The translations under genes were made by a program, and so were the position numbers. A stretch of 6,850 bases of DNA from an uncultured Sphingobium sp. (GTDB lineage Bacteria > Pseudomonadota > Alphaproteobacteria > Sphingomonadales > Sphingomonadaceae). Below the pieces are notes generated by a model. That model was not told the DNA's origin. It ran no database searches and saw only the letters and a list, made by a program, of their open reading frames with translations. The stretch lies in the NCBI GenBank assembly GCA_946479185.1, contig CAMLFF010000175.1, forward strand, positions 1 through 6,850, in the 5' to 3' direction. Positions 1 to 6,270 of the stretch are shown one piece after another (position 1 is the first letter of the stretch; each line of letters opens with the position of its first letter).

Positions 1-1
1 C

Positions 2-331
2 GCACGTTGGGCGATGCCCCGTAGCGATGCGACACCTCGCCGACAGTTTGAAGCGTTGGTCCGATCTCTCGGTTTCGAGCCGCCGAAAAGCAGCCTTCAG
101 ACGGATTCTGTCGAGACGGTCGTCGAAATCGTCGCTCGCAGCAACATTGTCGCCTGGCTTCCAGAGCCTTTGTTGACCCATGCACTGACGCGGGGCGAAA
201 TCATGATCGTGCCTGTGCCAGCGCTGGAACTGCACCGAAGCTTCTCAATGTATCGGCGGGCGAGGGGGTCAATCCCCGCCAGCGCGCAAATCTTTATCGA
301 TGCCGTAAAAGCCGTGCAGAAACGCAACTAG
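2..331 (+). CDS. LysR-family transcriptional regulator, C-terminal fragment (5' end outside window)
   Basis: This is the effector-binding end of a LysR-type transcriptional regulator, a cytoplasmic DNA-binding protein that senses a small molecule. The frame is open to the left edge: codons for A-R-W-A precede the first ATG at 14, so that ATG is probably internal. The visible pattern fits the periplasmic-binding-protein-like LysR domain, closest in feel to the GbpR-type subgroup. A tryptophan-proline strand (RWAMPRS) is followed by an arginine, then 'FEALVRSLGFEPP', a helix around 'SVETVVEIVARSNIVAWLPEPLL' (a common LysR segment ending in a conserved LP), and a final 'PASAQIFIDAVKAV' helix that typically ends the domain. 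The helix-turn-helix is not in the window, so target and ligand cannot be named. It ends in TAG at 329-331, overlapping the opposing gene's stop codon. The family call is fairly sure; the subgroup is a guess. Confidence 0.8.
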   Translation, partial: ARWAMPRSDATPRRQFEALVRSLGFEPPKSSLQTDSVETVVEIVARSNIVAWLPEPLLTHALTRGEIMIVPVPALELHRSFSMYRRARGSIPASAQIFIDAVKAVQKRN

Positions 332-654
332 GCTTCAACATCATCCGTGTTCATTTGGGAGATAGCGGCGAAAATCAGTACACCGCCAACCGCGATGACC
401 GGATTGCGCAGCGCGAATTTGAGCACACCGATTGCTATGCGCGGCGCTGCAGCGGCGATCAGCATCTTGGCGAGCGTGCGCGGCTCCTCCTGCTTGAGCG
501 TGCGTGCAATCGGTCGCGCAACCTTCGCACTGGCTTTGGAGACGAGCTTGCCAGTCTGAGCGGCGGTCTTGGCGATCTTGGTGCCAGTCGTGCTGCGGCT
601 TTCCTCCGCTGGGCGAACGACCGGTAGGTTTGAACTCGGGGTCTGCGTCGCCAT
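328..654 (-). CDS. Small basic, alanine-rich putative membrane protein, unknown function
   Basis: I do not recognise this 108-residue protein. Residues 1-22 are polar and Ser/Pro-rich. Residues 23-60 are basic and rich in Ala, Lys and Thr, with small-residue spacing that suggests a helix (TKIAKTAAQTGKLVSKASAK). Residues 61-82 are an amphipathic to hydrophobic Ala/Ile helix. Residues 85-100 (NPVIAVGGVLIFAAIS) look like one short membrane segment, followed by an acidic tail, NTDDVEA. There is no cleavable signal peptide. A plausible topology is a basic cytoplasmic N-terminus with a C-terminal membrane anchor. The start is well supported: AGGAGA lies 6 bases before the ATG at 654-652. It lies on the same strand as the yihY-like gene, 71 bases downstream of it, and an EcfG-like promoter candidate precedes it, which would suit a stress-induced envelope protein. 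The gene is probably real given its ribosome binding site and protein-like composition; its function is unknown. Confidence 0.72.
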   Translation of the reverse strand: MATQTPSSNLPVVRPAEESRSTTGTKIAKTAAQTGKLVSKASAKVARPIARTLKQEEPRTLAKMLIAAAAPRIAIGVLKFALRNPVIAVGGVLIFAAISQMNTDDVEA

Positions 655-660
655 CGTCTG

Positions 661-666
661 TCTCCT
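661..666 (-). promoter_or_regulatory. Shine-Dalgarno site of the small membrane protein gene
   Basis: On the minus strand the sequence reads AGGAGA, then CAGACG, then ATG. This is a near-perfect ribosome binding site at 6-base spacing. It fixes the start of the 108-residue gene at 654 and is the best argument that this unrecognised frame is translated. Confidence 0.8.
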
Positions 667-686
667 GTTAATGCGTATAGCCTAGC

Positions 687-711
687 AATGCCGCGCTTCT
701 GCGGGAGTTCC
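687..711 (-). promoter_or_regulatory. Candidate EcfG (general stress response) promoter
   Basis: On the minus strand, GGAAC (711-707) is followed after 16 bases by CATT (690-687). The alphaproteobacterial EcfG consensus is GGAAC, 16-17 bases, then CGTT, so the -35 element is exact and the -10 element matches three of four bases. The distance from CATT to the ATG at 654 is 32 bases, which leaves room for a short leader containing the AGGAGA site. No convincing TTGACA-type -35 element is seen in the same gap. The motif is short and could arise by chance, so this is a hypothesis about the small membrane protein gene only. Confidence 0.4.
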
Positions 712-725
712 CCGACTCACCGCGA

Positions 726-1820
726 TCAGTGCGATGAGCGATCATTCCTATATGCTACATGCTGCGCTTGCCGCCGCCGCTTCTTTTCCAGCAGGATGCG
801 GCTGGCGTCACCCACAGCAGCGCTATCGGCCATCACCGCGCCGCGCATGCCGAAGGGACGGTCCGGCCCCACGGTGGAATCGACCATCGTCTGCCGCTCC
901 ATCTCGCTGTTGATCTCCGCGCCGATCAGCACGGCGAAGGCCGAGAGGAACAGCCACATCAGGAAGATGACGACGGTGGCGAGCGAGCCGTAGGTGGCGT
1001 TGTAATTGGTGAGATTGGCGACGTAAAAACCGAAGCCGAAGGTGATGGCGACCCATAGCAAGGTCGAGAGAACCGAGCCCACGGAGAGCCAGCGCCACTT
1101 GGCCGCGCGACGATCCGGCGCGTAACGGAAGAAGACCGCGAAGGTGACGCTGATGAGCGTGCCCGCCAGCACCCATGTGAGGATCTGCACGACCAATGTC
1201 GTCGTGCTCCCGAGGAATGGCGCAAGGAAGCGGCTCACATAAGTGAAGGCCGATATCGCAATGGTGCCGATCAGCCCAACGCCGACCATGCCGACCGTGA
1301 TCGCTGCTGCAACACCTGTCGTGCGCAGAATGTTGCGCGTCTCATGCTCTTCATAAATGATGTTGAGCGCTGCCATCATCGCGGTGGCCGCGCGCATGGC
1401 GCCATAGACGGAGAAGAAGAGCGCGATCGCAAGGCCAAAGCCCTTGGCGGCCTTGCTGGTGGTGACGATGGCGAGCATCTGATCCTCAAGGATCGTCAGC
1501 ACTTCAGGCGGGACGACGCCGCGCAAAAGGCTGATATTGCCAGCGACCGTTTGGGGATCGCCCACCAGACCGTAGAACATCACCGTCGCGCCGATCAGCG
1601 GCACGAAGGCGAGGAAGGAGAAGAAAGCCACACCCGCCGCAAGCAAGCTGAGATTGTGGAAGCCCACCATCACATAGACGCGTTTGATGATCGCCCACCA
1701 GGCGCTCAACGGGAAGGTGTGTGGCGAATGTTCGCCCGAGCCGGGCACGGTGTCGGCCAGCGCTTCGAGCTCAGTGCGGGACGCCGGTTCTGCGTCTTCG
1801 ATAAGTTGATCTTTGTCCAT
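726..1820 (-). CDS. YihY/BrkB-family inner-membrane protein
   Basis: This is a polytopic inner-membrane protein of the YihY/virulence factor BrkB family (364 residues; the family is typically about 280-420). Its biochemical role is not firmly established; older names such as 'ribonuclease BN' for this family were misassignments. A polar cytoplasmic N-terminus (about 1-38) precedes six likely membrane segments near residues 57-85, 126-152, 168-193, 207-232, 245-270 and 279-302. Family hallmarks are visible: 'LAAGVAFFSFLAFVPL' with 'YGLVGDP' in the first segment, 'LNIIYEE' after the second, 'FRYAPDRR' after the fourth, and 'YNATYGSLATVVIFLMWL' leading to 'IGAEINSEMER' at the end of the sixth. 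The C-terminal tail is long and basic (EKKRRRQ around 345-351). The ATG at 1820 lies 2 bases after the lipoprotein stop, with no clear Shine-Dalgarno, which suggests translation depends on the upstream gene. It is probably the last gene of the tam operon. Confidence 0.9.
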   Translation of the reverse strand: MDKDQLIEDAEPASRTELEALADTVPGSGEHSPHTFPLSAWWAIIKRVYVMVGFHNLSLLAAGVAFFSFLAFVPLIGATVMFYGLVGDPQTVAGNISLLRGVVPPEVLTILEDQMLAIVTTSKAAKGFGLAIALFFSVYGAMRAATAMMAALNIIYEEHETRNILRTTGVAAAITVGMVGVGLIGTIAISAFTYVSRFLAPFLGSTTTLVVQILTWVLAGTLISVTFAVFFRYAPDRRAAKWRWLSVGSVLSTLLWVAITFGFGFYVANLTNYNATYGSLATVVIFLMWLFLSAFAVLIGAEINSEMERQTMVDSTVGPDRPFGMRGAVMADSAAVGDASRILLEKKRRRQAQHVAYRNDRSSH

Positions 1821-1822
1821 AA

Positions 1823-2044
1823 TTACTGCGTGTTGATCGGGCTGCTCAGAGAAGGGGTGGCATCTGCGCTCGCATCGAGCCTGCCCGCCGCGACCGAAGC
1901 ATTGAGCTGATTGCCCAGCTCCAGCGCCATAGTGTTCGCGGCGGCGCCAATCTTCTCGGATTGCTCATTGTACCGCTCGTCAAAGCTCGGCTCGCGATTG
2001 CACGCGCTCAGCGCACAGAGCAGGAGGAGAGACGCAGCGCGCAT
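1823..2044 (-). CDS. Small predicted lipoprotein in the tam operon
   Basis: This is a 73-residue predicted lipoprotein that I cannot assign to a named family. A short N-region (MRAAS) and hydrophobic core (LLLLCAL) lead to a lipobox L-S-A-C, so signal peptidase II should cleave before Cys15. The residue after the Cys is Asn, not Asp, so nothing marks it for inner-membrane retention under the enterobacterial rule, though that rule may not hold in alphaproteobacteria. The mature part is about 59 residues. It has a charged stretch (REPSFDERYNEQSEKIG), a probable helix through 'AAANTMALELGNQLNASVAAG', and a low-complexity Ser/Ala/Pro tail. The ATG at 2044-2042 is chosen over the TTG one codon earlier because it overlaps the tamB stop (TGATG) and sits 6 bases after GGAAGGA. 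Wedged between tamB and the yihY-like gene, it may serve the same envelope process. It is very likely real; its function is open. Confidence 0.8.
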   Translation of the reverse strand: MRAASLLLLCALSACNREPSFDERYNEQSEKIGAAANTMALELGNQLNASVAAGRLDASADATPSLSSPINTQ

Positions 2045-5000
2045 CAATAATCCTTCCGGTAACGCGCATTTACGCTCGATCCGCCGAAATTGCTCATCGA
2101 GCTGAGGACCGAGAGCGCCTTGGTGATGCTCAACTCAAGCTGTGTTGCGGTGAAGCCCCGCGCATCGGTCACGATCTCAACATAGATATCATTGCTGATA
2201 TATTGGCCGACAGCGAGCGAGGTGCCGCGCCCCGTATCCTTATCCGCGCCAAGAATGCGCAGCCGATCGATGCCACTGGCAGACTGCAGCACGCCAAGCG
2301 GATTGAGGCCGCCCTTGCCGCCGCGCAGGCTGTTCAGCGAGGAGGCGAGTTGCACGGCCTGAATGGCGCTGAGTTCGCCCACGGAGTTGCCGAAGAGGAT
2401 GCGGGCCATCAGCTCATCCTGCGGCAGGGCAGGGACGGAGCTGAAGGCGATCTGCGGATCGCCCGCCGAGCCAGTGATGGTGATGTTGATCGTCACATCC
2501 TCCACATCGCCACTGGCGACGATGCGCAGTTCGGGGTTGGTCATGTCGCCGCCATTGAAGGTGATGCGGCCTTCCTGCAGGTCGAAGGAATGACCCGCAA
2601 AGCCGAGCGTGCCGCGCACGAGGCGGATGCCGCCCGTGATGCGGGGTGCGCCGCTGGTGCCGCCAATCTTCATGTCGGCCGACCATTCGGACTCGATGCC
2701 CATGCCGGTGACATAAATCTTGTTCTCGGCGACAACCTGCACGTCCAGACGCCAGTCGGCGGGGATGCTCTGCATTGGTTCTGGCGCGCCGCTGATCCGC
2801 TCGCGGCCAAGCGCAGGCTTGCGGCGGACGCCCGTAAGCGTTGGAACCTCGGCAGAGCCTTGTCGCACGATGCGATAGCGTGTTTCTGGCAGTGCGATGC
2901 GGCCACTGATCGTGGGCTGTTGGCCCGCGCCATTCACGATGCGGATTTGCCCGGTGGCGCGCGCTTCAAGATCCGACCCACGCGCAAGCTGGGCGTTCTG
3001 CATGTCGATGCCAAGCTGGATGGGGTAGCCTTGCTCGGAGTTGAGCGACACGAAGCCGCTTGCGCTGACTGTGCCAGCGCCTGCCGTCGCAGTGAGACTC
3101 TCGACCTGAAGCCGATCATTGGTGAACCGTCCGCGCACGGCCATGTTGGTGAGGCGGGTGCCATATTGAGCATTCTCATAGACAAGCGTGTTGGCCCGCA
3201 CGACGCCGGTCAGTTGCGGCGCATTCACTCGGCCACGGAAATCAGCGGCAAGGCCGATTGGACCTTTCAGGCTCTGGTCCGGCAAGGCGGCCAGCGAGAA
3301 CAGGACATCGGCGGGGCCGTTATACCGCACGCCACCGGAGAGCGGCGCGGCGAGCAAACGAGTGGTCCATGATCCGGTGCCAGCGGGCAGCGGTTGCAGT
3401 CCGACTTGCAGGCGACCGATGGCAGCGCCGCGCCTGCGGATGATGGCGGAGGCGCGACCACCCTGTGGCTCAAGGCGGCCAATGAAGTTGACATCCACCG
3501 GCTCGGAGACCGCCGCAAGGCTGGTGCGGGTGAAATCGTCGATCTTCAGCCGGGCATCCGCGCTCGGGAAGGCGCTGTCTGACGTTTGCGTGAAATCCAC
3601 GCTGCCATTGGCCATGCCGCCAAGGCCCAGCCCCGGCGCGAAGGGATTGGCGAGTGCGAGGTTCACATCCTTCAGGCGCGCTTGTAACGCCATGCCCCTG
3701 CCATAGCGACCCGCTAGCTGGAGCGTGCCATCGCCAATGCCGAGCGTTGCGGGGCGCAGCGTGTAGCCATCCTTGCCCGGAATGATCTGCATGGCGCGTT
3801 GCGTTTTGACGTTGATGCCGTTCAGGCGCCCATCCAGCGCAATGCGCCATAGCGATGGCTCAAGCACGGCATTGGCGGCCACGCGGAACGGATAGCGCGT
3901 GCGCCCCTCGACCAGCAGCTTGGCTTGCCCAGCGCCATTGCGATAATTCACGGTGGCGCGGGCGCCGGCAATGGTGAGCTCGCCCATGCGGGTGCCGGCC
4001 ATCTGCACATCGGCGGTCAACTGGGGCTGATCGTAGAGAATGGCATCGGCTTTGATGATGGCCCGATCGACGGTAAGCCCGACCTTGCCGGGCAAGCTGG
4101 CATTCTGCGCAGTTGCGTCGATGAGCGCGCGCTGTACGCCTTCATAGGATGAAAGATCGACGCGGCCATTAATGCCCGAGCCATTTGCCAGCAACCCGCC
4201 CTGGAATGGCCCGGCACTGGTCTGGATCATACGTCCGGTCAGGCCGACGCCTGCAAAGCTCGTGCCCTGCCGAACATCAATGGCGAGAGGACCGCTTGCG
4301 GTGATGATTGCGACATTGGCGGTGAGCGGGCCATAGTCCGTGTTGCCGGTTGCATCGACCAGATAGGTGCCATTATTGCCACTTATATTGGCGATCACAT
4401 CGGCAAGGCCGACTCCAACGCCGGGTCGCGCCGCAGCGATGCGGATCAGTGGCTTATTGACGGTGCCGGTCACATCGACGCCGAGCGGACCATATTGGGT
4501 AGAGCTGCCGCGCGCGGTGAAGCGCACTGATCCATCCGTGCCATAACGGCCTTTGCCGCCGGTGAGCTGGAAGTCCGGTGCGGCGACGTTCAGGCGATCG
4601 AGGCTGGCGATGCCATTGCTGTCATAGCCAACATCCGCGACGATCAGCGCATTGCCGCCGAGGAAATTGCGGACGCCATCATTGAGGAGGCGGGTGGAGC
4701 GTGCTGTGACGCGGCCACCGAGCTTGAAATAGCCGTTGGCGCCGGTCTTCAAATCCATGTTGGTTTGCAGGTTGAAGACGCCGACGCTCTCGACCTGATA
4801 GCCATTCACCCGGCCATTGAGCGCGCCAGTGTAAAGGGCGGTGTTGAGGTCAGCCACGATGATGGCTGTGCCATCAATCCGGTCCGAGCGGATCTTGAGA
4901 TTGTCGGACAGCAGGCGCCCATTAGCATAGGCGAAGTCGCCATTCAGCCGCACATTGGCAAGCAGGGGCTCGATGCTCGCATTGACGCCGCTGATGCGAC

Positions 5001-6270
5001 GCGCCTGACCGTTGACCGGGATGCGCCACTGGTCCTTGTCCAGCGCGGCGCTGCCGGAGACGCTGAGGCCATCGACCTGCGTGGCGCCAAAGCCGATCTG
5101 GCGGGCGGTGAGGCCGTAGCTGATTTGCGGGGCGACGAATGTCCCATTGAGGGTGGCGTTGGCGGCGACATCTGCGCCGCGCAGATTCTCGGCAATAGAG
5201 CCGGGTTGCAGCAGCCTGAAATTGAGCTGCAGATTTTCCATACGGCTTGCGGCGAGATCGACAAGGCCATTGGTGGCGAGCGTGAAGTTGGCGTTGGCGA
5301 GGCCACCGCGCAGGCGCACGCGCCGTTCGGCAACGGATGCGGTCAGATCGACCTGCGTCTCAGGCTCCAGCAGATTGCCGCCAGCGCCGGGCATGAGCAG
5401 GCCGGGAAGCATTGGGCCGCGCATGGCGAAGGTGCCGTTGCGCGCGGTGATGGCGACATTGGCGAGGCTTTGCGCCCCAAGATTGCCGGTGACGCGGCCG
5501 TTCCAGGCGTCCCAATCGCCCTTGCCTGCGATGCTGAGCGCGAGGGGTTGGGCGACCTTGCTGTAGCTGGCGAGCAGCCCGTTGGCGGGAGCATTCACCT
5601 TGAGATCGAGATCGAGGCGATTATCGTTCGGCACGGCGTCCAGAATGAGCGCCAGCTGATCACCGCCTGCCACGCCGGGGGCTGCAAAGGCGCGGCCATT
5701 GGCTTTGATCTGGGCGCGCTGGTCTGCGATATGGACGCTGCCTTGCAAGCCAAGCAGATGGTGCTGGCCAGTGACGGCGGGGTCGATCTGGAGGCGGCCA
5801 ATATCGAGCCGGTTCACATCGATATCGAGATCAGGCAGCAATGGCCCTTCGCTAGGCGGTGTGGCCTTGAATTCTGGCGAGCGCAGCAAGCGCGCCTGCG
5901 GGATGGTGAGCGTGCGGATGTCGACATGGTTGCTGAGATAAGCGAGGGGCCGCCAGTCCATATCGATGCGCGGAGCACTCAGGAACACGCCCTTGGGATC
6001 GCGCACCGCAACATCACGCAATTGCATGCTGCCGAAGATCGATCCGTCAATGGCGCCAACTTCGATCGCCATGCCGTTTTCGAACGTCAGCGCTTCCACT
6101 TGCCGCGCCACAAAACCGCGCCCGCTATCGCTGCCTAGCCAGAGGTAAACGCCAGCGACAACCAGCAGCAGCAAGGCGAGTAGCGCGCCAACGCCGATGA
6201 GGATGCGGCGGGGCCAATTGGCCTTGCGTGGCTGCACTGGCTCAGCTGGCATCGTGTCGATCTGCGCCAT
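2044..6270 (-). CDS. tamB: TamB, translocation and assembly module inner-membrane-anchored component (DUF490)
   Basis: TamB pairs with TamA to link the inner and outer membranes. It aids assembly of some outer-membrane proteins and, as an AsmA-like groove protein, is implicated in phospholipid transport. This copy has 1408 residues, somewhat longer than the roughly 1260 of E. coli TamB. After a basic N-terminus (PRKANWPRR) comes a single membrane anchor at about 21-46, then 'SDSGRGFVARQVEAL' and a long stretch of short alternating strands rich in Gly, Asn and Leu, as expected of a beta-taco. The C-terminal DUF490 domain (about the last 350 residues) shows 'PADWRLDVQVVAENKIYVTG', 'GIRLVRGTLGFAG', 'LPQDELMARILFG' (about 1283-1295), 'SGIDRLRI' (about 1332), 'GQYISNDIYVEI' (about 1355) and the terminal YRKDY. 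The ATG at 6270 overlaps the tamA stop as TGATG, with only a weak AGG site 7 bases before it. The frame is intact throughout. Confidence 0.96.
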   Translation of the reverse strand: MAQIDTMPAEPVQPRKANWPRRILIGVGALLALLLLVVAGVYLWLGSDSGRGFVARQVEALTFENGMAIEVGAIDGSIFGSMQLRDVAVRDPKGVFLSAPRIDMDWRPLAYLSNHVDIRTLTIPQARLLRSPEFKATPPSEGPLLPDLDIDVNRLDIGRLQIDPAVTGQHHLLGLQGSVHIADQRAQIKANGRAFAAPGVAGGDQLALILDAVPNDNRLDLDLKVNAPANGLLASYSKVAQPLALSIAGKGDWDAWNGRVTGNLGAQSLANVAITARNGTFAMRGPMLPGLLMPGAGGNLLEPETQVDLTASVAERRVRLRGGLANANFTLATNGLVDLAASRMENLQLNFRLLQPGSIAENLRGADVAANATLNGTFVAPQISYGLTARQIGFGATQVDGLSVSGSAALDKDQWRIPVNGQARRISGVNASIEPLLANVRLNGDFAYANGRLLSDNLKIRSDRIDGTAIIVADLNTALYTGALNGRVNGYQVESVGVFNLQTNMDLKTGANGYFKLGGRVTARSTRLLNDGVRNFLGGNALIVADVGYDSNGIASLDRLNVAAPDFQLTGGKGRYGTDGSVRFTARGSSTQYGPLGVDVTGTVNKPLIRIAAARPGVGVGLADVIANISGNNGTYLVDATGNTDYGPLTANVAIITASGPLAIDVRQGTSFAGVGLTGRMIQTSAGPFQGGLLANGSGINGRVDLSSYEGVQRALIDATAQNASLPGKVGLTVDRAIIKADAILYDQPQLTADVQMAGTRMGELTIAGARATVNYRNGAGQAKLLVEGRTRYPFRVAANAVLEPSLWRIALDGRLNGINVKTQRAMQIIPGKDGYTLRPATLGIGDGTLQLAGRYGRGMALQARLKDVNLALANPFAPGLGLGGMANGSVDFTQTSDSAFPSADARLKIDDFTRTSLAAVSEPVDVNFIGRLEPQGGRASAIIRRRGAAIGRLQVGLQPLPAGTGSWTTRLLAAPLSGGVRYNGPADVLFSLAALPDQSLKGPIGLAADFRGRVNAPQLTGVVRANTLVYENAQYGTRLTNMAVRGRFTNDRLQVESLTATAGAGTVSASGFVSLNSEQGYPIQLGIDMQNAQLARGSDLEARATGQIRIVNGAGQQPTISGRIALPETRYRIVRQGSAEVPTLTGVRRKPALGRERISGAPEPMQSIPADWRLDVQVVAENKIYVTGMGIESEWSADMKIGGTSGAPRITGGIRLVRGTLGFAGHSFDLQEGRITFNGGDMTNPELRIVASGDVEDVTINITITGSAGDPQIAFSSVPALPQDELMARILFGNSVGELSAIQAVQLASSLNSLRGGKGGLNPLGVLQSASGIDRLRILGADKDTGRGTSLAVGQYISNDIYVEIVTDARGFTATQLELSITKALSVLSSMSNFGGSSVNARYRKDY
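2051..2057 (-). promoter_or_regulatory. Shine-Dalgarno site of the lipoprotein gene, inside the end of tamB
   Basis: On the minus strand GGAAGGA precedes the ATG at 2044 by 6 bases. It is embedded in the last codons of tamB (encoding R-K-D). It decides the start of the lipoprotein gene and shows that this short frame is under selection for translation initiation, not merely trailing sequence. Confidence 0.75.

Noticed and set aside
347..627. Two overlapping plus-strand frames within the small membrane protein gene
   Set aside because: The minus-strand frame has a strong AGGAGA site and a sensible hydrophobic segment; the plus-strand frames have neither.
691..711. Weak inverted repeats after the yihY-like gene as a Rho-independent terminator
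   Set aside because: The stems are only about 4 base pairs (CCGC/GCGG; GGGA/TCCC) with no T-run after them, so they do not support a terminator call.
1344..1910. A 188-codon plus-strand frame across the yihY-like gene and the lipoprotein gene
   Set aside because: It is antisense to two supported genes, with a composition heavy in charged residues and His, and no recognisable domain.
2045..2047. TTG as the lipoprotein start, one codon before the ATG
   Set aside because: The ATG at 2044 is a better start codon, has ideal 6-base spacing from GGAAGGA and forms the same TGATG junction seen at tamA/tamB.
2203..3372. A 389-codon open frame on the plus strand opposite the conserved tamB C-terminal domain
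   Set aside because: It lies against the most conserved part of tamB. The protein is rich in His, Ala, Arg and Asp without any family pattern, so it is best explained as a codon-bias shadow.
4765..6138. A 457-codon open frame on the plus strand opposite the first third of tamB
   Set aside because: It is antisense to an intact, well-recognised tamB. Its Ala/Gly/Asp/Ile-heavy composition is what high-GC codon bias produces on the opposite strand, and it shows no domain or ribosome binding site.
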